A model generated the notes under the pieces. That model did no database searches. It was given only the letters and a program-made list of their open reading frames with translations, and was not told where the DNA came from. 64,000 nucleotides of DNA from Sediminibacterium sp. (GTDB lineage Bacteria; Bacteroidota; Bacteroidia; Chitinophagales; Chitinophagaceae): NCBI RefSeq assembly GCF_030695065.1, contig NZ_JAUYTR010000023.1, positions 1 to 64,000 on the forward strand, in the 5' to 3' direction. Below are positions 9,550 through 17,752 of the stretch, one piece after another. Every line of letters starts with the position of its first letter. Positions within the stretch are counted from its first letter, which is position 1. The position numbers were made by a program, and so were the translations under genes.

Positions 9550-9565
9550 TACTTTATATAAAGTA
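9550..9565. promoter_or_regulatory. Perfect 16-bp palindrome at transporter start
   Basis: TACTTTATATAAAGTA reads identically on both strands and begins 5 bp upstream of the transporter ATG (9545). It could be an operator or a 5'-UTR hairpin covering the translation start. Confidence 0.45.
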
Positions 9566-9604
9566 ATATATTCAATTATTGATTGCGGAACAAATTGAAG
9601 GAAA

Positions 9605-10468
9605 TTAAACGCCCAGCTTTATGATTTTTTTGATCTGGAATATCAAATAAATAATAATAGACCATACTATCAAAATAATAGAATAAGCTAAGAGCTCAAG
9701 CCATATAGGCGTTAATCCTTTTCGAGCAAAAAGAGATCGGTCATTAAAAGTAGAATGTACAAGAGGCTTTATACCCCAGGGTACAATCATTTCAGCTGTT
9801 AGATTACCATATAATTCATGTTCATCTAATTTTGCAATAAGTATCAAATTACCCTTTGAGTCTCCTGGTAAACTATCCCTAGTAAACTCAGCAGTAACCA
9901 TTCCAAGGGAATCAGAAGTATAAGTAGCGGTTTCGGCAACATTCAATTCACCTAACATTCTTTTTACTGCCACTCTAATATCTACCTCTTTTATTGGTAA
10001 CCAATTACTATCCTTTAACTCCAAAAGAGTAGCAACAATTGATTTATCTTCCAATGTATCTAAACTTATTTTTGCTTTCACAATTGCGAGGTTTGCTTCA
10101 GAAGCATTATATAATTTGTCTTCTTGAGTTGAAACAGAAAAGTTTTGAGTAGCAGATGATTTCCAAATTTCACTTGCAACCGATTTAATTTGCATAATTG
10201 CATTACCGCTATGGTCTGTTGTAGCTTTCCCTAAAAGAACTTTACTAGAAGCATCATCAATATAAAAAGCAATTGAAACATTAGCCACTTGCTGAAACTT
10301 TCCGTTTACTTTTGATTTTGCAGTAGCTTTTAGGTATTGTGTTTGGTTATTATTATTAAAATAAGCCAAGCTTAATAGCAAATCATTTTTTATTGGTTGT
10401 GCAAACAAATATTGGGTAACCAATAAAAGACATAAAGCACTTAATAATATAATTTTAAACTTTTTCAT
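9605..10468 (-). CDS. Ig-like periplasmic protein with C-terminal membrane anchor
   Basis: 287 aa. It has a signal peptide (residues 1-24), two beta-sandwich-like repeats of about 110 residues (QVANVSIAFYIDD...TDHSGNA and PIKEVDIRVAVKR...TSDSLGMV), and a C-terminal membrane helix near residues 255-280 followed by a basic tail. Its start overlaps the NrfD-like gene by 14 bp, so it is the last gene of the redox operon and probably translationally coupled. No cofactor motif is seen. Inferred role: periplasmic assembly or partner subunit of the membrane complex. Confidence 0.6.
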   Translation of the reverse strand: MKKFKIILLSALCLLLVTQYLFAQPIKNDLLLSLAYFNNNNQTQYLKATAKSKVNGKFQQVANVSIAFYIDDASSKVLLGKATTDHSGNAIMQIKSVASEIWKSSATQNFSVSTQEDKLYNASEANLAIVKAKISLDTLEDKSIVATLLELKDSNWLPIKEVDIRVAVKRMLGELNVAETATYTSDSLGMVTAEFTRDSLPGDSKGNLILIAKLDEHELYGNLTAEMIVPWGIKPLVHSTFNDRSLFARKGLTPIWLELLAYSIILIVWSIIIYLIFQIKKIIKLGV

Positions 10469-11768
10469 GTGCTAATTCTTCTGTTTCAGTAATAGTTTCC
10501 TGTATAGGTATAATTGGGAAAATTCTTGCAAAAAAAGTAATCACTAACATAGCCCCTGCTAAAGATCCCATTGCAATGGCCCACTCTTCCCATGAAGGAA
10601 AATAGTGACGATAATTAGCCGGAACGTCTCGCATTGGTAAAAAAGGATGCAACAATGTTGGGGTTACTATCAAATATCTTTTAAACCAAGAACCAATCAC
10701 TACCAATACACCAGCAATAAATGCAGGCAATGGCTTTCTTCCCCCTTTAAATAATAAAATAATAATAGGAATAATCATTGCAGTCGTAATAGCAAACCAG
10801 AACAATACCGAAAATTCACCAGTAAATAAACCCAATAAGTGCTCTTCCTCAGATTTTTTCATTTTGAATGCCGGCACTAGAAATTCATTCACATTAAAAT
10901 ATAGATAAAGCAAAGCCAACAATACCAATACTTTGCCCATTTTATCAAAATGACTGTCGGTAATGTATTTTTCAAGTTTATAAGATTTTCTAAATACGTA
11001 CATTGCTACAATTACTCCGCCTGCTCCCACCAAAAATGCTCCAGAAATAAAATAAGCACCAAAATTGGTACTATCCCAACCAGGACGATATGTAGTAGCA
11101 AATAACCAAGAAGTTACTGTATGAATAGCAAAGGCAACTGGAATAATCGTGATTGAAAGAATATTAACTGCTTTGTTACTAATATTAATTTGCTCAGTAG
11201 TATTTTTCCAAAAAGAACCTAAAAAATGATATATACGATCTAACCAAGTAGTTGTTTTCCCTTTAAGCTTAATTAAAATAGCTAAGTCTGGCAATAGTGG
11301 AAAATACAAAAGTAAAATACTCACAAAGAAATAAGTAGTGATTACTATTACATCCCACATGATAGGGCTCTGTAGTCTTCCATGAATAAATAAATTATAG
11401 AACCTTTCAGGACGTCCCATATCTACAATAATGATTAAGGACGCAAAAGTGATGGCAGATACTGCAATTATTTCTGCAATTCTAGTTAATGGCGTACTCC
11501 AATGAACATCACTTAATCTTAATACTGCTGTAATTAAAGACCCTACCAAACTAATGGCAACAAAAAAAACAAAATTCGAAATATAAATTCCCCAAGACAC
11601 ATAATCTCTTAAGCCGGTAACTACCAACCCTTTTGTTAACTGTCTATAATATGCATACATACCTACGGCACAAAAAAGCAATAACACGCTTACCCAAATT
11701 TTACCAGGCTTGCCAAATTTTTGGGGAAGTAAATCCTGAATAATTTTATTCTTAGCTGAAATTTCCAC
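10455..11768 (-). CDS. NrfD/PsrC-type quinone-interacting membrane subunit
   Basis: 437 aa with about ten membrane helices. The segments DYVSWGIYISNFVFFVAIS, ...VDMGRPERFYNLF and RLQSPIMWDVIV are typical of the NrfD/PsrC/HybB family, which exchanges electrons with the quinone pool for an Fe-S partner. The partner gene lies 21 bp upstream. The start is GTG at 11768: no ATG exists in frame near the N-terminus, and a stop lies 24 bp upstream. The 3' end overlaps the next gene by 14 bp. Confidence 0.85.
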   Translation of the reverse strand: MEISAKNKIIQDLLPQKFGKPGKIWVSVLLLFCAVGMYAYYRQLTKGLVVTGLRDYVSWGIYISNFVFFVAISLVGSLITAVLRLSDVHWSTPLTRIAEIIAVSAITFASLIIIVDMGRPERFYNLFIHGRLQSPIMWDVIVITTYFFVSILLLYFPLLPDLAILIKLKGKTTTWLDRIYHFLGSFWKNTTEQINISNKAVNILSITIIPVAFAIHTVTSWLFATTYRPGWDSTNFGAYFISGAFLVGAGGVIVAMYVFRKSYKLEKYITDSHFDKMGKVLVLLALLYLYFNVNEFLVPAFKMKKSEEEHLLGLFTGEFSVLFWFAITTAMIIPIIILLFKGGRKPLPAFIAGVLVVIGSWFKRYLIVTPTLLHPFLPMRDVPANYRHYFPSWEEWAIAMGSLAGAMLVITFFARIFPIIPIQETITETEELAHEKV

Positions 11769-11789
11769 AAGAAGTAGTTTAATTGAATA

Positions 11790-12704
11790 TTAATGTTTTA
11801 CATCACCTTGATCTTCGCCTTCAAAAGCAAAGTTTCTATTAACAGGAGGCAAGTAATATACACTAGGCTTAGTACCTAAATCTTCCATTAAGCGATAGCC
11901 TGCTTTATCTCTTAATAATTCGCTGAATCTAAAAGTTTCAGCACCATTGGTAACTGAGTCTTCATTGCTATCTCCAAAAAAGAAAACACCATTAGGACAA
12001 GCAGAAACACAGTGAGGTAGTTCCCCTTTTCTAACCATATCGGGGCAGAAATCACATTTTCCAACAGTACCAACTTTTTGAGGCATACTTGTTTCACAAG
12101 AATAGGGCTTCTCTGCAATGGCTTTAGGTAAATCCAACTCTTCCCAATTGAATACTCGGGTAGAATAAGGACAAGCAGCCATACAGAATCTACAACCAAT
12201 ACATCGATCACTATCAATTAAAACAATACCATCTTGACGTTTAAAAGTAGCATCTACTGGACAAACTTTTACACAAGGTGGTTCATCGCAATGCATGCAG
12301 GTAGTAGGTTGCCAATAAGGAGCTGTTTTTTCAGACTCTTGAACAGGATGAAGTTTAATCCAATTTTGATCTGGATGAATTTGGTGAGCATGATTACAGG
12401 AAGCCTGACATTTTTTTAGATTTTTACACCTTGATAAATCTATAACCATTACAAATTTCCTACCAGGAATTCCCATTCGCTCTGCTTGATTGGTCATTGC
12501 TGATAACTCAGGAACCGGTTTTAGAAACGCTTTATCAACTTCAATTATTTCACCGTCTACTGAAAGCAACTTTACCATTTCGCCTGAAGGCTTTACAACT
12601 TCGTTAGCAGCAGGATCAAAAGGGCTGCTGCATCCTGCAACTGCAATACTTCCTAAAATTCCTGCAGCAATAAAATCTCTTCTTGAACTATTATCTAGAC
12701 TCAT
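11790..12704 (-). CDS. Tat-exported four-cluster Fe-S protein (NrfC/PsrB-like)
   Basis: 304 aa. A twin-arginine signal (SSRRDFIAAG, RR at 8-9) is followed by a lipobox-like AVAGC (C25). Four Cys groups fit four 4Fe-4S clusters: CKNLKKCQASC, CMHCDEPPCVKVCP, CIGCRFCMAACP and CDFCPDM...CVSACP. Known role: electron transfer between the catalytic subunit and the NrfD partner of DMSO-reductase-type or nitrite/polysulfide systems, or of alternative complex III. Here NrfD is adjacent but no molybdopterin subunit is. An N-terminal segment (MVKLLSVDGEIIEV) resembles the preceding small protein. Confidence 0.88.
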   Translation of the reverse strand: MSLDNSSRRDFIAAGILGSIAVAGCSSPFDPAANEVVKPSGEMVKLLSVDGEIIEVDKAFLKPVPELSAMTNQAERMGIPGRKFVMVIDLSRCKNLKKCQASCNHAHQIHPDQNWIKLHPVQESEKTAPYWQPTTCMHCDEPPCVKVCPVDATFKRQDGIVLIDSDRCIGCRFCMAACPYSTRVFNWEELDLPKAIAEKPYSCETSMPQKVGTVGKCDFCPDMVRKGELPHCVSACPNGVFFFGDSNEDSVTNGAETFRFSELLRDKAGYRLMEDLGTKPSVYYLPPVNRNFAFEGEDQGDVKH

Positions 12705-12723
12705 AAAAACAAATTAATGATTG

Positions 12724-13002
12724 CTAACTTTTTATCCAGTTTTGCAATTCTTGATTGGTCGCTTTCCCTTTTGTTTCACCTAATTTGGAAACTTCTACTT
12801 CTACTAGTTGCCCGTCTTGCGTGAGCATTCTGACCATTCTAGTTTCCTTTTCAGGTGCACAAGCAATCACATCTTTTTTTCTAGAGAAAATATTCAGACG
12901 TGAAAAAGAAAACAGAGAAAAGAATGAAAACAAACCAACCCCGAACAAAATTTTTCTTCGGGGATTGGCAGAGGGAATATTTAAATTATTTGAATTAGGC
13001 AT
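12724..13002 (-). CDS. Small Tat-signal-like protein of the redox operon
   Basis: 92 aa from ATG 13002. An upstream GTG would overlap the cytochrome gene by about 40 bp, and an AAGGA lies just before the ATG. It has an RRKILFGVGLFSFFSLFSF segment (twin-arginine-like), then a C-terminal tail with ACAPEKETRMVRMLTQDGQLVEVEV. That tail resembles the N-terminal MVKLLSVDGEIIEV of the Fe-S protein encoded next. The function is unknown. It may be a membrane-anchored accessory to the Fe-S subunit. Confidence 0.55.
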   Translation of the reverse strand: MPNSNNLNIPSANPRRKILFGVGLFSFFSLFSFSRLNIFSRKKDVIACAPEKETRMVRMLTQDGQLVEVEVSKLGETKGKATNQELQNWIKS

Positions 13003-13007
13003 TATCC

Positions 13008-13406
13008 TTATTTTTTCAGTGAGCGCATGAATACAACCAAATTCCACAAGTCTTCTTGATCAGGAATTTTCTTCTTGAATGCAGGCATATCATCTCTTCC
13101 CTCAGCTACTTTATAATACATAGAGCCATCAGATTGATTTTGGAATCCTGCAGTTCTAAAGTCTCCTACTGGTGTTTCTAATTGTGCGGCTTTATTTCCA
13201 TCACCAGCACCAGTTTTACCATGACAAGAAGCACAGTGTTGAATCCATAAAGTTTTACCTGCTGCAATACTTGCTGCACTAGACTTTACCGGATTGACTG
13301 TTTTATTGGCTTTATCAGGAGCAACCCATGGTTTGCCTTGAAAGAAATTTACATTTGAAACTGTTATAAAGAGAACTGCAAACGACATTAAAAAAATGTT
13401 CTTCAT
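13008..13406 (-). CDS. Monoheme c-type cytochrome
   Basis: 132 aa with a signal sequence. CASCH at residues 58-62 is the covalent heme site, and Met in DDMPAF (about residue 107) is the likely sixth ligand. The layout is class I cytochrome c, ending in the usual helix DLWNLVVFMRSLKK. It is periplasmic or membrane-tethered. It sits between the DUF5777 and Tat-type genes of the operon, so it probably shuttles electrons for the NrfD/Fe-S module. Confidence 0.88.
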   Translation of the reverse strand: MKNIFLMSFAVLFITVSNVNFFQGKPWVAPDKANKTVNPVKSSAASIAAGKTLWIQHCASCHGKTGAGDGNKAAQLETPVGDFRTAGFQNQSDGSMYYKVAEGRDDMPAFKKKIPDQEDLWNLVVFMRSLKK

Positions 13407-13429
13407 TGTATATTTTTTTTAGTTGGTTG

Positions 13430-14359
13430 TTAAAAATTCCAAAGCCTAGACATATTAAAACCTATTACATATTGGCCTTTTGCATAATCATTTTGATTCA
13501 AAAAACTATTATTCTGCGGAACGGTATAACCATAGTTTCCAAAGAATACCTGAAAATCGTGTCCGCTAGACTTCATATCTAATCCTAAACTCAAATTTGG
13601 TTTGGGATTATTCATATAATGAGTAGTGAGGGGCTGCTCATAATTAAATACAATAGAAGTTTTAGGAGAAATTTTATACCTGCTTGTTAGCGCAAAAGAT
13701 AAATGATCATTTTTCATTTTAGGCTGCACTACATTTTTATCGTCTAAATAACCTTCTACATTATTAAAATGGGTATAGTTAATACTACCCTGAAGTGAAA
13801 ATTTTTCTGAAATTTTTCTAGCTACCATTATCTGACTAAAATAACTTAACCGATCTGTAGTATTTACAATTGGCAATACACTGCTTTTTGCTCTTGTATC
13901 CATTGCAATGTCTCCAAAAAAGGTTACGGAAACAGGCATGGCATTATCACGTGTTTGCTTTACAATTGCATATTTTGCGTTAAAGTCTACTTGCATATTA
14001 TGGTTATTGGCACCAAAACCAATTTGCAAATCATTCAATAAAGAATAACTAAATCCTAAACGCATATTGGCACTTCCAAAAAGGCCAAACAAGTCGGTAA
14101 AGCCTTTATCTATTGGGGCAAAACGGTGATAAATATCAAATTCGAATGTTCCTTTAATAGGTACCATTACGGTTTGATTGTCAATTAAAAAATTACCCTC
14201 AAAAGTATTTCTAGTGTATGATTTTTTCTTAACTATTGTTTCGGTTACTGCTGTAGAATCTTGAGCAACTAATTCAACAGTGTTGATACCAATGGCTACC
14301 AATATTAACAACAGTACGCTGAAGTTATTTACAGTATTATGAAATATATTTTTTTTCAT
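13430..14359 (-). CDS. DUF5777-type outer-membrane beta-barrel protein
   Basis: 309 aa. It has a signal peptide ending near VELVAQ, then alternating amphipathic strands (GTFEFDIYHRFAPIDKGFTDLFG, SANMRLGFSYSLLNDLQIGFG) and a C-terminal aromatic residue (RLWNF), as expected of a barrel. I recognise the HRFAP..KG..DLFG motif as DUF5777. Known context: such proteins often accompany cytochromes in Bacteroidota. It sits between two cytochrome-like genes, so a sleeve or docking barrel for electron transfer at the outer membrane is an attractive but unproven role. Confidence 0.75.
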   Translation of the reverse strand: MKKNIFHNTVNNFSVLLLILVAIGINTVELVAQDSTAVTETIVKKKSYTRNTFEGNFLIDNQTVMVPIKGTFEFDIYHRFAPIDKGFTDLFGLFGSANMRLGFSYSLLNDLQIGFGANNHNMQVDFNAKYAIVKQTRDNAMPVSVTFFGDIAMDTRAKSSVLPIVNTTDRLSYFSQIMVARKISEKFSLQGSINYTHFNNVEGYLDDKNVVQPKMKNDHLSFALTSRYKISPKTSIVFNYEQPLTTHYMNNPKPNLSLGLDMKSSGHDFQVFFGNYGYTVPQNNSFLNQNDYAKGQYVIGFNMSRLWNF

Positions 14360-14369
14360 TTTGATTGAT

Positions 14370-14768
14370 TTAGTTGTTTTTAGCCCCTTGGTTTATCCAA
14401 GCATAAATCTTTGCAGTATTAGTAGCATCAGGAGCAGCACCCAATGGCATTACAGGTGATTTTTTCCCGTTCATCCATAATATCAATAAGCTATTTTCTG
14501 GATCGTTTGCTTTAAAATACTTGCCAATAGTTAAAGAACTATATGCGCTTGCTGCTGTTAACACTGGAGTTTTACCCCCTGCTCCATGACATCCACTCAT
14601 TGCGCAGCTTTTGTCGAAAATGGGTAGAATATCTTTGGAAAAACTCATTGTTTCTGTAATACTTGCTCCTGCACTTTTTACAACAGTAGTTGTTTTAACA
14701 CAGCCTACAAGTATGCTTACCAGTAAAACAATTGAGCCAGTGAGTATTGCAATTTTTTTCTGAAACAT
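14370..14768 (-). CDS. Cytochrome-c-like lipoprotein with CX4CH motif
   Basis: 132 aa. Lipobox LVGC (C23) indicates a lipoprotein. The candidate heme site is CAMSGCH (C55, C60, H61), spaced CX4CH rather than CX2CH. Met residues occur in LWMNGKKSPVMPLG, typical of the axial-ligand region, and IYAWINQGAKNN ends the domain. This layout matches small cytochrome-like domains common in Bacteroidota. Whether heme is covalently bound with this spacing needs testing. Confidence 0.7.
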   Translation of the reverse strand: MFQKKIAILTGSIVLLVSILVGCVKTTTVVKSAGASITETMSFSKDILPIFDKSCAMSGCHGAGGKTPVLTAASAYSSLTIGKYFKANDPENSLLILWMNGKKSPVMPLGAAPDATNTAKIYAWINQGAKNN

Positions 14769-14803
14769 GATGCTATTTTTTTATTGTAAACCGATGGACT
14801 CAC

Positions 14804-16129
14804 TTATTTCTGAAACTTCAATAATAAGTTGGGATGAATTCCGTGTTGATTATTAGATTTATTCCAATAAGCAATGCCAAATGGCTGATCTGCAAGACTG
14901 GTAAAGTCTACGTCTTGTTTAAGCACATCTCCAGTTTTAAGCGCACGTTTAAATTCATACACCCAACCTGAACCAGTAAAGCTCGCTTTCATATCAATAT
15001 CAGCACGGCCTCTTAATACCGGACTTAAAACATAACCTGGAATACGCTTAGGACCAACACTACCAGTAACAGGATCTCCAATTCTTTGATAATCTGTACC
15101 AACATTAGGGTCTATTGATCCCCCAACATAAGTTAGCACACCAGTTGAGCTAACACCTGTAACAAGTTTGGCGGTTCCGGCAGTTGTATCAGCAACGGTA
15201 ATATAGTCGCCAGTACTTCCTGGTATTACATACTTTGGAACACTTACCAAAGCTCCAGTACCATCTAGTTTTAACTGTTGAGTATTTGTAGCTGGGCCCT
15301 GTGTTGCATCAGCAGTATAAGTAGGTCTATTAGGCCAAGTAGTAGAGGTACCACTCACGACTAAATCGTCAAAATGTCTTCCATTTCCATTTCCGCCAAC
15401 TAAGTTCATTACTGCAGGTCCACCAGCCCAGTCTTGATAGTTGTCATCCATTTTACCAAATGCAAATCCTCTACTAGGGTGCAACCACCACATATCAAGT
15501 TTCTCATTTGTTCCATTGGTATAGTGATTACCACTTCCAGCATTTGAAACCATTACTGCAGGAGTTACTGCTACATTTAAATATGAAGTAAAAACGTGGC
15601 AAGATGCGTAACAAGTTTGAGTCGCAAATTTAGGAGTTGAATTATCAATATCCCATAACATGGCAAATTTGTCTTCGCCAAAACCATCTCTGGTAAGCTT
15701 CCCGTTTACATCAAACTGCTTTAAGCCTGGCTCTATTGCCCAACGTTGAGTAGTTGGATTAAAATACCAAGGAGATCTAAGTATGTCTTTTTGCCTGTCT
15801 TCTACTTCTACTAAGAAATAAATATTGGCATTATCATACATAGAACGCATGGTACCAGTATAGTTTTCGCCAATATAACCAGCAAAAAGCCCGTTACCTG
15901 GATCAGGAACTGTAGCAGAAAAAGACAGTTTTTGCGCACTTGCCCATGAAGCATCAATTGAGGCATCAATGGTTGGAGCAGTTGAAGTCTTTAAAGACAA
16001 TAACACATTAGAACTTTCTGATGTTGCAGGCATAATTACCTGGTCATTCTTGGTACAGCTGACTGCATAGCCCACTAGGCATATTACTGTAGTCATTATC
16101 CAGAACTTAACACTGTTGATGAATTTCAT
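14804..16129 (-). CDS. Ethylbenzene-dehydrogenase-related heme-binding lipoprotein
   Basis: 441 aa from ATG 16129. The longer frame starts at a TTG and adds 8 residues. Lipobox YAVSC (C25) follows a signal sequence. The region SATVPDPGNGLFAGYIGENYTG, then NANIYFLVEVEDRQKD and ...DKFAMLWDIDN fits the EB_dh/gamma-subunit heme-binding family. It contains CYASCH (about residues 173-178), a CX3CH spacing. It is the first gene of the eight-gene redox operon. Inferred: a surface or periplasmic redox lipoprotein that exchanges electrons with the downstream cytochromes. No catalytic subunit accompanies it. Confidence 0.75.
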   Translation of the reverse strand: MKFINSVKFWIMTTVICLVGYAVSCTKNDQVIMPATSESSNVLLSLKTSTAPTIDASIDASWASAQKLSFSATVPDPGNGLFAGYIGENYTGTMRSMYDNANIYFLVEVEDRQKDILRSPWYFNPTTQRWAIEPGLKQFDVNGKLTRDGFGEDKFAMLWDIDNSTPKFATQTCYASCHVFTSYLNVAVTPAVMVSNAGSGNHYTNGTNEKLDMWWLHPSRGFAFGKMDDNYQDWAGGPAVMNLVGGNGNGRHFDDLVVSGTSTTWPNRPTYTADATQGPATNTQQLKLDGTGALVSVPKYVIPGSTGDYITVADTTAGTAKLVTGVSSTGVLTYVGGSIDPNVGTDYQRIGDPVTGSVGPKRIPGYVLSPVLRGRADIDMKASFTGSGWVYEFKRALKTGDVLKQDVDFTSLADQPFGIAYWNKSNNQHGIHPNLLLKFQK

Positions 16130-16291
16130 GATCTTAAATTTTATTCTACACAAAGGTTGTCAATAACTAAAACTTAAATGCTGCGTTCAATCAGACAGTT
16201 CTATGACAATTATCATATACGTAATCAATTTATTGGTCTATCTAATAAAAATCCCTTTTATCTTCATCTATAGATAAACCAAATTCAAGCC

Positions 16292-17752
16292 ATGAAAAGA
16301 GTAACTGTACTATTATTGTTGATTACTATGAATAGCTATGCGCAAAAAAGGAGCAGCCCTAATACAGCAGAAACGGCAATAAACAATGCCAAAGCAGCTG
16401 CCATTCAATTTTTGGAGGGATCATACGCCGCTGATAAGCGAACAGCTTTACAAATATGGGATTATGCCGAATTGGGTTATAAGGAAACCAAGAGTGCAGC
16501 ATTGCACATACAAAACCTAAAAGAAGCAGGATTCACCGTAGAAACAGGTGTTGCAGGAATACCTACTTCATTTGTTGCAACATATGGAACAGGTAGCCCA
16601 GTTATTGGTATTCTAGCAGAATATGATGCATTACCAGGTTTAGCGCAAGAAGCCATTGCCGAAAAAAAGTCAATTGAAGGAAAGCAGGGAGGACATGGAT
16701 GTGGTCATCATTTGTTTGGAACAGCTTCTGTTTCCGCAGGTATAACAATTAAGAAATTAATAGAAGAAAAGAAATTTACAGGCACGATTAAAGTATATGG
16801 ATGCCCAGCAGAAGAAGGAGGAAGTGGAAAAGTATATATGGTACGCGAGGGATTATTTAAAAATGTAGACGCTGTAATTCATTGGCATCCAGATGATGAA
16901 AACAAAGTGTACATGACCAGCTTTATTGCCAATAAATCTGCCAAGTTTAAATTTTATGGCACTGCTTCTCATGCAGCCATGTCACCTGAAAATGGACGCT
17001 CTTCTTTAGATGCAGTAGAAGCCATGAACAGTATGGCCAATATGATGCGGGAGCATATACCACAAGAAACAAGAATACATTATGTAATTACCAATGGCGG
17101 AAAAGCCCCAAATGTAGTTCCAGATTATGCAGAAGTGTATTATTATGTTCGACACCCTAAAAGAGAAGTTGCTGTTGATGTATTTGATAGAATTACCAAA
17201 GCTGCAGAAGGAGCAGCACTGGGCACAGGTACTACAATGAAATTTGAAATAGTGGGAGGAACACATGACTTATTAATAAATAAAACATTGGCTACTGTAA
17301 TGCAAGAGAACCTTGAAAAAGTGGGCGGAGTAGTGTATACAGAAGAAGAAAAAGCTTTTGGAAAGAAATTACAAGCAAGTTTTTTTAATAAAGCGCCAGC
17401 AGTAGAAGAAGCTAGTACCATTAAACCTTTACAAAAAGAAACAGATGCAGGCGGAGGTTCAAGCGATGTGAGTGATGTTAGTTATGTAGTTCCTACTGTT
17501 GGGCTAGAAGCAGCCACTTGGATTCCTGGAACATCTGCCCATAGCTGGCAAGCAGTTGCTTGTGGAGGCACTGAAATTGGAACAAAGGGAATGTTGGTTG
17601 CGGCCAAAACAATGACATTAACCGCTATTGATTTATTCAATAAACCAGCTGTAATTATAAAAGCAAAAGAAGAGTTTGTGAAAAGCGTAGGCAATTATCA
17701 ATACAAGCCCTTATTAGGAGATAGAAAACCTGCATTGAATTATAGAGATTAA
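16292..17752 (+). CDS. Secreted M20 amidohydrolase (AbgB-like)
   Basis: 486 aa with a signal peptide (MKRVTVLLLLITMNSYAQ). M20-family signatures include GILAEYDALPGL, GGHGCGHHLFGTASV (metal ligands), CPAEEGGSGKVYM (catalytic Glu region), HWHPDDEN and the dimerisation-domain KFKFYGTASHAAMSPENGRS. It most resembles AbgB-like amidases that cleave N-acyl or p-aminobenzoyl-glutamate-type amides. The substrate is not determinable, and export is a departure from cytosolic AbgB. Its stop codon abuts the thrC stop, converging with no spacer. Confidence 0.82.
   Translation: MKRVTVLLLLITMNSYAQKRSSPNTAETAINNAKAAAIQFLEGSYAADKRTALQIWDYAELGYKETKSAALHIQNLKEAGFTVETGVAGIPTSFVATYGTGSPVIGILAEYDALPGLAQEAIAEKKSIEGKQGGHGCGHHLFGTASVSAGITIKKLIEEKKFTGTIKVYGCPAEEGGSGKVYMVREGLFKNVDAVIHWHPDDENKVYMTSFIANKSAKFKFYGTASHAAMSPENGRSSLDAVEAMNSMANMMREHIPQETRIHYVITNGGKAPNVVPDYAEVYYYVRHPKREVAVDVFDRITKAAEGAALGTGTTMKFEIVGGTHDLLINKTLATVMQENLEKVGGVVYTEEEKAFGKKLQASFFNKAPAVEEASTIKPLQKETDAGGGSSDVSDVSYVVPTVGLEAATWIPGTSAHSWQAVACGGTEIGTKGMLVAAKTMTLTAIDLFNKPAVIIKAKEEFVKSVGNYQYKPLLGDRKPALNYRD

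Noticed and set aside
11912..12217. Minus-strand 101-codon frame inside the Fe-S protein gene
   Set aside because: It overlaps the Cys-rich coding sequence in another frame and lacks any domain; a shadow frame.
9605..16129. Complete nitrite, polysulfide or DMSO reductase, or alternative complex III
   Set aside because: NrfD and Fe-S partners are present, but no molybdopterin subunit, pentaheme NrfA or Act-type multiheme genes are encoded here.
16266..16275. ATCTATAGAT as an operator for the divergent redox operon and M20 gene
   Set aside because: A 10-bp palindrome in AT-rich DNA is expected by chance, and it is only 16 bp from one start with no second copy.
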